Source: Collybia mongolica (taxonomy: Eukaryota > Basidiomycota > Agaricomycetes > Agaricales > Clitocybaceae). Taken from it: 64,000 nt of DNA. This document shows, one piece after another, positions 22,818-33,363 of the stretch (the stretch's first letter is position 1; each line of letters opens with the position of its first letter). The notes below the pieces were generated by a model. It was not told where the DNA came from and did no database searches. It saw only the letters and a list, made by a program, of their open reading frames with translations. Where the stretch lies: the NCBI GenBank assembly GCA_013420905.1, contig JAAXNY010000011.1:2046001-2110000 (forward strand). The letters are read 5' to 3'. The position numbers and the translations under genes were made by a program.

Positions 22818-23592
22818 CTACCACTTCGAGGCCATGAGCAAAACACGACGAAGCTTAAACCAAGGCACGTACGTATAAACGAATCGGTCAATGATAACAA
22901 GTGATTTGGCCCCCATTAATGATGCCAAACTATCATATCCACCATCAGTGCTCCCATCTCGAATTATTCGTCGATTGTGACTCCCTTTGGGGTTCCGAGA
23001 GCCTGAGAAAGCGACCAGAGGCCTGCACCGTTCATACAGGCAAATTGAAGTCGACAAGCATTGTCAAGGTTTGTCAGGGTTACGTTGTGAAGTGCTTGAG
23101 TAAGGTTTTCGACTGATAAAAGCAGGACTTGGGGGGTACCGGGGTCGGCTTTGTGTCCGTTGCTCAGTGGTTGCAGTGTGTCATCCATGGAAAGAAAGAT
23201 GGTCGTCACCACGAAGATACTGGTCGGGTCAGCACATTAAAAGAATGATGTGTGAGGATTAGGATAGCAGGGAAATGTATAGGACATAATGGACGCTTAC
23301 CAGACATATCTGTTGCGGGATTTTGAGCTACTTCAACCATGAACCTCCCAAGTTGTTGCGCAGGTGAGTCGCCCTCACTGTCGATAGATAGTTGGACGCG
23401 AGCTTCATGAAGACGTTGAAGAGCTCGTGGTGAGCGGCAGGACCCCATGCTGGTTGTATTATAGGAATAGTGTTCAGACGAGAGGTTGTTACGATCAAGT
23501 AAGCGTGCTGAGTTCCGACTGGCTTATTGAATTCAGTGATGTACAGACTATACAAGTAATGAATAATTTCGCCCGGCGACAAAGCTTGTAAT
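22818..23592 (-). other. Unrecognised minus-strand exon-like pieces
   Basis: Two minus-strand frames look coding, because they are free of stops and of mixed composition. One reads HEARVQLSIDSEGDSPAQ (about 23400-23300). The other reads MDDTLQPLSNGHKADPGTPQ followed by VENLTQALHNVTLTNLDNAC (about 23190-23060). They could belong to one spliced gene downstream of gene A1 or be captured fragments. I do not recognise the family. Confidence 0.35.
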
Positions 23593-26240
23593 TTAGCCTA
23601 ACTCTACTAACGGAACACTCAAGACAATAGCAAATATAATGTTTGCAGCGAAATAACGTGTATCCCCCTGACCATACCAAGACGCCACGTAACCAATTAC
23701 AACGACAGCATCCAATGGGACTTCACCTCGGCCATTATTGAACAGCGGCCACTTATAAAGGTTGTCCATGTCTGTGTTTGAGAAGGTGAATGGGTGTCCG
23801 CCCTGGGTAGTTCCGTCATAAATGGGAACTAGTAGATATAAAAATATATTAGTGAAGTAGAAAAGTATTGGGGATGGAAATGGACGCACTCTGATCTTCG
23901 AAATTCCTGATGGAGGGAAAGACATGGCTGGAATGCTTTCTCGCAGCGATGGGTGACTTGACTGATGACACGAGTGAAGAGGTTGGCCTCTTTGGAGTTG
24001 ACGGTGCAGACATAGAGTGGAAGTCTAATACAGATTCATTAAGTGAGAAGTGGTGAATGAAGTGCGAGAGAAAGACATACTGTTTTGAGGATGAACAAAG
24101 CCTTTACCCTCTCCCAACGTTACGAATGACATCCCAAACGGCCCAACATTACCACAAAAAACGGGATCGAGTTTTAATTTCTCTCCCCAGACACTTGACT
24201 CATGGCGTAATTCCTGCTGGAAACAGGCAATCGTAAGACCATGGGCAGAAAACTTGAACCCAGGACGACCAATGATAAGGGAGTCGATCAAATGGCTCTG
24301 GGTGACAAGACCGGGCATCAGGCAGATGGCGGGGCCAGGACGAGAAGAGAGCCGCAACTTGCGGCCTTCGAGAACAAGAAGATTGGGGTCAGCACGTGGA
24401 ATGTAGATAAATTGACCGTATGTTGTGAAACCATTGATGAGAGCCACTAAATTTCTGAGGCGGGGTCAGATTGATATAATAAATATAGAAAATGGCAACT
24501 CACTTCACATCATCGTACTGCATAGTCTTGGCGATGACAGAAAAATCGATGAAGGCACAGGTATTGTCTTCGTCAAACTGGTGGTCGGATGGGTATGGTG
24601 CAATTGCAAAATATTTCCTACAGTATAAATGTTAATAAGACAACATAAATAAAAAGAAGAAGACATACTCAATATGTGGTAAGTTACCATATGAACGAGC
24701 CAAGATTGGGTTCTGAAAATTTGTCTGCATGACGGGGGGGTTCACATTCATGAAATTTGCGTCGGCATTGGTGTCGGAATCAGTAAGGGAGATAGGCGAC
24801 CTAAAGGTAACTATTAAACAACGGTATGGTTTAGAATACAGCTACTCACCTGTGCTCATTGTCTTTGGATAAATCTTCACCTTCACTGAGTTCTTCGGCA
24901 TCGTCAACAATAAATCCTCCACTGGTTTCCTCACTGTCTGAGCCAACACTAACCCCGCTCTCCACAGCTTCATCGTCAATGAAAAGGTTGAGCGGCTCAT
25001 GTCTGATAGGCAAGGAAATCGAAAGTAAGCATCGGATATGAGTCATAGAATAAAGAAGGGACAACAACGAACTTTTCATCTCCAACCTCTGAGGATTGGA
25101 CAACGTTGGCAGATGTTTTGAATAAACTAACAGGGGCGGGTGAGTTGAGAGATTTATGGGTATAAAAAAAAAGGTACACACTCCGCAACATTTGGGAGCT
25201 CATCATCAGAAGCAGAGTAGATGCTGGTGCGTTGGGTAGTAAGCAGAGTATAAAACGTTGTATATATACATATATTACCTCTCGCCTGAAGTCAGAACAA
25301 CGGCTTTGCTTGCGGTGCGCCGGCTGATGAAATTTGAGAACCATTACGAAAAAAAAAGAAAATTACATATGCATCTCCAGCAGCCATATCAACCAACTTT
25401 TGCCCACGAGCACTAGGTTTTCTATATGAGACGCGGTTCGTGGACATTGTGTTTTAGTTACAATCCAATAGAATACAAACTGTATACATACATGACACGA
25501 GGGATTCTAGACGGGTCGACGATCTGGGCCAAAACTTTTTCGGTTAACTTGATATTGCGCCTGGATTCATAAGTCAGGAATAGACGAGGTGGAAGGGGAA
25601 ATTCTACTTAGGGCGGCCACTATGGAGCAACAATAAAAGATGTCATTTGTATAGACTATTGAACACTTACGAAGCAGTGGTACAACCAACATCACCATTA
25701 GCGCCTTCCACTGCACTGAGAGCGGCCCTAAATGAATCAATGAGCACCGAAATTCCGCATAGACATTTAAGATAACTTCGGACACAATCCCAGCAGTGGT
25801 GGTGGTGGTGGGTGATTCGGGACCACTAGTAGAAGACGGAGCACAGATCTTCTTCTTGGACGGAGCGGGAGATTCCAAAATCTCGCTAAAAGAACATGAG
25901 CGTGGAGTTGACATGAAATAAGTACATACATGTCTGACGAGTCAGACAAAATAGCATTGGCCTTCCGTTTTGTAAGTTGAATTCTTCTGAATTAGACACA
26001 TTGAATATGGAACAGTTAAGATAAAAGAAAAAACACCCACGGTTTGGATAAGGGTGGCGGGGCGATAAGACTCAATGGCATGCCAATTAGGCCTCAACAG
26101 AATAATAAAATGCTCTGGCTTACTTGTTAAGATCATCATCGTTGCTGGATTGAAGACAGATAATCAGTCATAGAATAATCAAACGGATATAAGTTGACGC
26201 ACAGGACTTCAACTGGTTTTGTGAGGCGGCGCACAGGCGC
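23593..26240 (-). CDS. Gene A1: multi-exon protein of unknown function, paralogue of A2
   Basis: Exons of a protein with a charged, serine-rich N-terminal half are visible from about 26240 downward: KQEAPVRRLTKPVEVL, RIQLTKRKANAILSDSSD, EILESPAPSKKKICAPSS, and an acidic block with GGFIVDDAEE. The conserved C-terminal half includes GFTTYGQFIYIPRADPNLL, GPAICLMPGLVTQSHLID, GFKFSAHGLTIACFQQEL, a TPKRPTSS linker, and a last exon with VPIYDGTTQ, VPLDAVVVIGYVASW, QGDTRYF and ANIIFAIVLS. That last exon aligns with the end of gene A2 (33364-35832). I do not recognise the family. A1 is transcribed divergently from gene B1. The 5' exon limits and some junctions are approximate. Confidence 0.6.
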
Positions 26241-26936
26241 TTCCTGCTTACTTGAAAAGAAAGCGGTTCAATGAGGGATGTACAAAGCTAGGGAAAAATA
26301 GCAAACCCAGCAGTTTGGTTTTTTTTCGGAGACATGGGGAGCGAGTGTAAAAAAAAGGTTCAAGCAGAATGATTCAAGTTATTACAAGGGTGAAAGGCGA
26401 AGAAATGCTCTGTTGGGGGCACGGCACTGCCTTTAATATCAACCAAAACGACAATCATACCAATCAGGAATGGGGAAGGCCCTAGAATGTGCAGGAAGAT
26501 TGATACTGGGATCCGCAATCAGCAAAAATAGAAGACACTGAGAAGGTGCAACACCGATTGTAAATACAAGTTGAGGCGGAAATGTGAGCCTATTGATGTG
26601 GAATGAAAATCGGTGCTTGGTGCGACTGTGATGGACACACCAAACCTATAATATCCAGGTGAATAAAAAACTGTAAGCGAAAGGTATATAAAAAAAAAGA
26701 GGGTTGAGAGATAGAAGAACTGTCACATAATGGGGTAACAGCATTGATAGAAGTCGTGATCAGGAATTAAGATCCCCTAAGATCGCATATGGGCCAAATG
26801 ATAACGGAATGTTCAAGTACCGAGTCGAGGGGTCCAGGATGGAAAGACAAATACTAGGTGCAACTAAAAAGGCCAGTCATGGCGCATGAAAAGGGGGTGT
26901 ATTACAATAAAGCAACGCTGATACCAAAAAGGAAAA
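26241..26936. promoter_or_regulatory. Intergenic region between divergent genes A1 and B1
   Basis: This 0.7-kb AT-rich region lies between the start of A1 on the minus strand and B1 on the plus strand, and presumably holds both promoters. I see no specific motif. The 5' exons of A1 may extend into it. Confidence 0.35.
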
Positions 26937-28182
26937 ATGGGAGGTGAAAAATCCGTGGTGTCCACATGTAACCAAATTCGCAAACTTGAAGTCCCCAATA
27001 GACAACGCCAGCGCAACTCCCCACTGGACAACACATGGATTCAAGCAGTGAAAACGTTAACATTCGTCAGTATCACTTACCTGAAAGTACATTGTATAAA
27101 ATTTCTTATATTGAGAACAGAAGGTGCACTTGAGCAAATCGCATCGCAGGTAACAGGAGAAGATCGTCGTCTTGCAGCTATAGTAAGGGTAAGCAGAAAA
27201 TAATCAAGGTATAGTATGACAACTTAATTTTGACACCATAGGATAAAAACTGGGATGTAGATATCAAAGTCGAAGCCATGGAACGACCGAAATCATGGAG
27301 GCTTGTGCGTGCCAACCACAATGGAGGGGAGGCGGAAGAGCTTGTGTTTGCCATCCACGGCATCCTCAACGAAAAATCCCTACCTCCCTTGAACATAAAA
27401 CCAAAGTGAGCGTGTTTTTCTAATAAAAAACGGTCACTAACCAATGAAACAGAACGGTACCAGGTCGTTATCGGTTTTTGAAGCAAGGGGTAACTATTAC
27501 CGGTGAAGGTACCCCAACGTTTAACGATAGCATAAGGGCTGCAACAGAGATATATGGGTTCTTCGATCGGTGCTTCCCAGAAGGGACAATGGAATCATGG
27601 AGCTGCGCAGATGAGTTGTCAAATGAACGCGACGCCATTCATGCCTCAAACCGTTACCTTACACCAAAAATGGAAGCCGGCAGAGCAAAGCACCAGGCTT
27701 TTGGAAAGTCTGTTGACCCAAAGGGTATCCTGGAGTCGATGACCAAGGAGGGATATATTCATACAGAGGACAATGTCGTCCAATATAGTCGACGGAGGGT
27801 TCAGCCCGATGGAAAATTTATGTGAGTACATACTGCATATTCAGACGGCATCCGCTCTGATCAATAACTTGAAAGATACGAGGACATTGGTCCACAGGCG
27901 TTTCGTATTGGTGATATCGTGGAGATTCAGGTTTCGTTCGTCGTTGTTCCGCTGAAAGAGGAAAGAGTAAAAATGATTACAGTGCTACGATGCATAACGC
28001 TATTAGAGGCTCGTACAACAATGGTACGAAAAGTGAACCATTTGATAGTATTAACTCATCATATCTAGGCACCTGCAACTCGGCCATCTGTGAACGCAGT
28101 CACGCTGAAGCGTCGTATCGGACATGATCCACGTATCGAAGCGCCGAAGAGGAACAAAATGGTGATAGATAGTGTAGACTAG
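26937..28182 (+). CDS. Gene B1: unknown protein with a conserved GDIVE block, paralogue of B2
   Basis: Exons joined by short GT..AG introns give GALEQIASQVTGEDRRLAAI, WRLVRANHNGGEAEELVFAI, RYRFLKQGVTITGEGTPTF, FFDRCFPEGTMESW, KSVDPKGILESMTKEGYI, and then FRIGDIVEIQVSFVVVPLK with VKMITVLRCITLLEA. The gene ends in a basic tail (LKRRIGHDPR, PKRNKM), with TAG at 28180-28182. Matching blocks occur in B2: PAGAMENW, EELVLRIQGII and CIGDVVEAQISFVAIPLK. The GDIVE..SFVVVPLK..LR pattern of alternating hydrophobic strands would suit a small beta-barrel such as an OB fold, but that is inference. I do not recognise a named family. ATG 26937 is the earliest available start, and an intron probably lies near 27070-27115. 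Confidence 0.62.
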
Positions 28183-28659
28183 CGGACGTCGTAAATATTA
28201 GCATGACTCTAAAGGAATGTTAATGTATGACTGACTAACTTTGAAACCATTCATAATCAAGATAAACCTGCGTTGAACACTCCGTAGGTTTGCAAAATTG
28301 GTACCGTGGCGAAACAGGGTGCACGCACAATAAACGTTGAACAGCAATGCACGTTGCCGACAAGCCGAACGAAATATTCACGTGACTTTTGAACTCAGCT
28401 CTACACACGAAATAACGACAAAAAAAGACAAGAATAAGGTGTTTTTTGCGCGCAATCAATAGGAGACAATGCTATGAGAATGTATATTCAATATGAGAGC
28501 ATATTACATTGATAGATAAGAGGATAAAGTGAAAAAACCGAAAAGTCACGTGAAAAATTTTCGATTTTTGCGAAGGATTAAGGTTTCAAAGCGTCCAATT
28601 TTTGGAAAGAACCTCATTCTATAAATAGAACTCGGAACTTTGCCACACAGCTAACCAAA

Positions 28660-29100
28660 CAAAGAATAACATTAAAGTTCCCACAATATAAGTCATTGCA
28701 TATCTCAACAATAACAAGGCCTATGGATGCAATTTAAATTGCTAGTACTAGATTTGGTGAAGTAGTACCTCATATTTATATTTGTATGTGTCTATATTTG
28801 TTTATTTCTAAACATTATCAACATCATTTTTCTTGCTTATATTACAAATGAATGCTGTCTGTATATCACTTCATCACACATTTGGCCAAACAACCAATGC
28901 TACTAGAGAAATTTTCCACACTATAGATGATGCATATCTCAGCAAATACAAAGCTGATAGACATGCTACTACTAGATATTGTAAAAGAATACATTACATG
29001 TATATTTATATGTATTTGTAGTTGTTTGTACCCTTCCAAATCCCATTATCAACAACAACTTTTTACTACATATTACAAATAAATATCATCTGTATATCAC
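28660..29100. repeat. Dispersed repeat X, copy 1
   Basis: Degenerate tandem units contain CATATCTCAACAATAACAAG or CATATCTCAGCAAATACAAA, then a stretch ending TTTGTACCCTTCCAAAT. The same units occur at 57280-57780. No coding potential is evident. The units are spaced by roughly 130-240 bp. Confidence 0.7.
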
Positions 29101-29158
29101 TTTGTGTAAGGGCAACCCTACATTGTGCCACACTGACCCAAGTCAGCCAATGCATGAT

Positions 29159-29260
29159 CTAGCAGAGGAATCCAAAGTTATATTATAGAAGTCAAGTAAC
29201 AGGCTATCTACTTACCCAGCAGAGGAATCCAAAAAAAATACTCTGAGGATCCTCTGCTAG
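29159..29260. mobile_element. Possible 102-bp MITE-like foldback
   Basis: The segment starts CTAGCAGAGGAATCC and ends GGATCCTCTGCTAG, which are near-perfect inverted repeats of about 14 bp. A third copy of CAGCAGAGGAATCC lies inside at about 29217. No target duplication was confirmed. Confidence 0.4.
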
Positions 29261-29756
29261 GGGTCTCTTCCCTATGTACCTATTCTAAACAATAGCTGTG
29301 AAGTCCCATTTTTGCCACATGTCTCAGGGTTGTAATGTACACTATCTACAAGTGAACCAACATGCTCTGCTAAAACCCAATGTACTCTGATTAGAATCCT
29401 ATGTGCAAGAGCAAGTGCTGAAGTGTGGGTGCCAGTACCAATGCTGGCATGCCATACCAATCTCCATGACATTGCCAATGTGTGAAGTTGGCATGGTATG
29501 TTATAAGTTCTTTATCAACCTAGTTTTTAGGCAAAAATTTGATTCATTCATTCATTCATATTTCAACCCCATGGGAAGATATTTCCATAATGGGATTTTT
29601 CTTCTCTTATGGCTTTTTACAGCATTTCTCCACAAATACAAAGTATTGTGACATAATTTGCATGTATTTGGGATGCTTACATAATGCTTTTGATGATGCC
29701 ACCAAAATTATGCATATCTAATATTTCAAAGCATCATGTTTCAAAATTCATTTTGT

Positions 29757-30060
29757 GATTTTCTCCATTACCAGTAAAGCTATTAACTTTGTTTTTATAT
29801 ATTTGGAATGTACAAACATGGCTCTACAATTACGAGTCCTTATGTTTACATAAGTAACTCGTTCATCATCCTGGGTTTGCGGGGAAAATTCAGCGTACCC
29901 AACAAGATCCAGTGTTGTTTTTCCCATGGTTAGTAATTTTGAAGTGTTCCGAGAATTCATTAGAACACGGTCAATAAACATTTTGAAGTACATCAGTAAG
30001 ACTTTGTAGTCGTGGAAATATTTTTCTAACTGTGAGAATTAAAATTAGCCGACGCGCGAT
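29757..30060. repeat. Dispersed repeat Y, copy 1
   Basis: About 300 bp closely matches 56757-57065. The best-conserved part starts ACGAGTCCTTATGTTTACAT and continues to beyond TTTGAAGTGTTCCGAG. The minus strand reads QDDERVTYVNIRTRN in both copies, which may be a trace of an ancestral exon or just shared nucleotide sequence. Confidence 0.75.
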
Positions 30061-30249
30061 TTTTGAATTAATTAGGCAGTTGTCATGTCACTGTCACGCC
30101 ATGCATCAACACCTATTCAACATTGAGTTGTTATATACGGTATGTCCCATATTCCTTTGCCAGTTGTTGTGAACTTCAAGAAATTGAAATTCTCTTATTA
30201 TATTAACTCCATCATATATTAGTAGTTAAAAACATAGTCCTTGGCTGAT

Positions 30250-31600
30250 TCAGCCTAATGTCATCCGTGTAACTTTGGACTGTACATCATCATCGTCATC
30301 ATCACTATAACCCACTTTGCGTTTCAATGTAAGTGGCAGAGATGTAATCTGAGTCTTATACTGGTGTCGAGCATTTTCTGCATCCTATGTTTATGTTATT
30401 AATCAACCCTCTAAGATATGTTTTAACAAGGAAAAACTCACCCGAGATGGTTTCATGTCAAGAAGAGTAACAGCTCTCAACCTTGTGATAAGCTTGAACC
30501 TTTTGTCTTTCAGGGGAATAGCAACAAAAGAGATCTGAGCTTCAACCACATCACCAATGCACAACTTTGTTGGTTCAATTACTTTGTATCTGCATAATTT
30601 TTAGTAGATTTTGGGAAGCCACATGTTCTCAAGCGTACCTCTGGGTTCCATTTCCCCCAATGTAAGCTTCAAAATACTCTACCTCATTTTCACAGGTGTG
30701 TGAAAACTCAGATCCAAGCATCCTTCCCAAATATCCATATGGGTCAACGCATGGCTTGAATGCGACAGTCTCCCCTGTTAGATCCTGTTTGCTGGTGAAA
30801 TAGTGGTTTCCCATATCAATGGCAGGTGCATTTTCAAAGGTAGATGGCGCCCAGTTCTCCATTGCTCCAGCTGGCAGTGCCCGGGAGAATACATGATTGA
30901 TTTCGTGAATGCTTTGTATGCATGCTTCAAAGTAAGGTGCTCCAAAAGCAGTTAAGGATATAAGTTGCCTGAGAAACCGTCGTTCACTCCTGAATATATA
31001 AGTCTAGTTAGTTTATTCAAAGTGATACAACCATATCACTAACGGTTTTACAGGTTCAGTTACAGGTGGCAGATCCTGTTGGCATATGATCCCTTGAATA
31101 CGGAGAACCAACTCTTCAGTGACATCACCATTTGGAGCTGCGAGTTTCCACAAACGGGGGCGGTCGATGGATATGGTTGTCGCATTTTCACCCACTCCTC
31201 CATTCTGATAAATTATATGAAAATAAGAAAGCGTAACTATACTCAGATGGTCTATCAATACACACCTCCTCATAGAAGATTAGCTGGACATTTTTGGGAC
31301 CAATGTCCATACGATTCTGGACGATTTGCTCAAGTAATTTTCCTAAGCTTTTGTCAAATATTGCACAAGATGCTTGTACTATGACAGATACTTACGGGCT
31401 TCTGTTGTGTTGTAGAATGAGTCCATGGCAGCAGTGGTGATAGTTGCAGATATTCTGGCTACTTCTATATGCTGATTGAGAATGTAAAAATAGGTAAAAT
31501 TGCGATCTCACCTAGGACCAAAAAATTCCAGTGCTGATTTACATGTTGGACAGGTTCCTGAAGAGCCAATATTAGCAAATGGAAGATTGGAGTCCCATTC
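30250..31600 (-). CDS. Gene B2: unknown protein, paralogue of B1
   Basis: Minus-strand exons give GTCPTCKSALEFFGPR (a CxxC pair), IEVARISATITTAAMDSFYN, LLEQIVQNRMDIGPKNVQLI, RPRLWKLAAPNGDVTEELVL, ERRFLRQLISLTAFGAPYF, FSRALPAGAMENWAPS, FKPCVDPYGYLGRMLGSE, then CIGDVVEAQISFVAIPLK with FKLITRLRAVTLLDMKPSR, and a C-terminal exon ending VQSKVTRMTLG with TGA at 30250-30252. The order of blocks matches B1. The N-terminal CxxC exon was not found in B1. The true start was not fixed, since an in-frame TGA or an exon border lies near 31605. Function is unknown. B2 is transcribed away from the F-box-like gene and gene A2. Confidence 0.6.
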
Positions 31601-31763
31601 AATATATCAGATGCTAAATCTGGATCTTGTTAAAAATGCAAGATGCCCATCCAGCCATCTCCACAAGTGTCCCTGCATCCGGTCCGCATTATGGATCTAT
31701 CTTAAGTTAGCCCATCCATCTTATGCTCGAAAAATTTTCCCAATTGCATCCTTACCTTGAAAC

Positions 31764-32980
31764 ATGGCCAGTTTCTACCCCTCACCATGCTCAGAGCGTT
31801 CATGCCTCTCAGATGGCAGTTTTTACCCATCACAACACCCAGAATTTGACGTCTCACCTCGCTCAGAGTCTTCACCGCTTTCCATCAACAACCATTTGGC
31901 GGCCTTAGAGTATCCTGCTACACCTCCACAGCAACTATCCCCACTACTGTTGTTCGAAGAGGAACTTCCTGCTCAAACCTTGCTTTCAACGTCCTTTTCT
32001 GATATTATTTGCTCCTTACATTACGAATATCTCCTGCCTTCTGAAATGGATGGATTCTTGCCAGTTTATAGTCTCGATGCGCCTTGGTATGGGAAGAACA
32101 CAAGTAAACCACAAATACTCTATGCTATTACTGAAACTGACGATACCTTGCAGTTAAGCGTTGTGCTCCAAATATTATGTTTATGGCTTTGGACCACCTT
32201 GACTTGTCATCAATTACGCTGTTTGGGATGACATGTCGCCAGGCATATTCACTTACCCAGCTGTATCTTTGTGCAAGATTTCGGCATATTATCAAGCATT
32301 TCAACCTTGATGCAACTAGTTTGCTTCTTGCAATGGAGGAGTGTCAGGCAGTCATTTGTGGTGATTGTGCTTTGCTGGTCGTAAAGCCAGCTGCATGGCT
32401 GTATAATTTCCAGCCTGACACCATTGACTTCTTAGTGGGCGAAAATCATAGTACTACACTTCTTGAACGGATTCTGAATCTGGGAGAATTTAGGATTGTT
32501 AGCCAGACTGTTGTCTATGATGGTGATTTGTCACCTGCTCAGAAAATCTGGACTATAGCTCATGAAGCTTCTGACCCAACACTCATCACCATTCGCATCA
32601 TTTCATCCTTTTCCAACCATCCTCTGGAGCCCATCTTTAACTCTGATTCAACACTCGCATTCAATTATATCTCAAGTGCTGGGATATTTGTTGGTTATAG
32701 GATTTTGACGTGTGGAGGCATTGGAGTTTCATCCGTAGTTGAGGGCACTTTAGAAGACCGAGGCTTTACAACGGTGTCTGTTGATGCAGCTTCTAAGAGC
32801 TTCTGCGGTGGTCAGTTTGGCTGTTCACTTGGGATTAGATCGTCACTTGACAAGCACACATTATTTTCTGCCTTCAAACATCCATATAAACCTGGCCGTA
32901 AAAGTCAACAATTTTCTACTATTACTTGGGCAATAGGTAGACATCTGTGTGGTGATGAGAACAGCACTGCCCCTAAATAA
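31764..32980 (+). CDS. F-box-like protein with a possible nucleotidyltransferase-like region
   Basis: The first part (from ATG 31764) is a serine/proline-rich leader. The second frame (from 32177) begins FMALDHLDLSSITLFGMTCR followed by QAYSLTQLYL, which resembles an F-box helix pair (hydrophobic leader, HLDL, TCR..YSL). Then come VICGDCALLVVKPAAW and DTIDFLVGE, spaced like the G-S and DxD region of nucleotidyltransferase-fold proteins seen with F-boxes in mushrooms. That second assignment is tentative. The two frames overlap at 32177-32231, so either a one-base frameshift or an unusual short intron separates leader and F-box, or translation starts at 32177. The gene ends at 32980. Confidence 0.5.
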
Positions 32981-33363
32981 ATAGGTCAGAGAATGAAAAT
33001 ATTTTGTTTTGTGGATCCTGACCAATACTATCGCATATACAACCACGAGTCAAATCCTTCTAGATATCCCTGAATCGCGATTTGAGAAATTTTATCCAGC
33101 TTAGCCTTATGTGGTACACATACAAATTGTAATATGAAGGCCGCCGCCAAGTATATTGGCAATATGCCTAATTTTGTATGGCTCAGGTTTGCCCTGCATG
33201 TCTTCATGTCCGTTACAAAATTTTTGAAGTAAGATCTTTGCTGAGATTTTGAGTTTCACCAGATCTGGTTAGTAGATCTTGACAAAAATGCATATAAAAC
33301 CGTGGGTCGATCTGTGCTCCTTAAGTCTGCCCCCTTACCTCTCTCTATATTGTGTCTTTAAGA

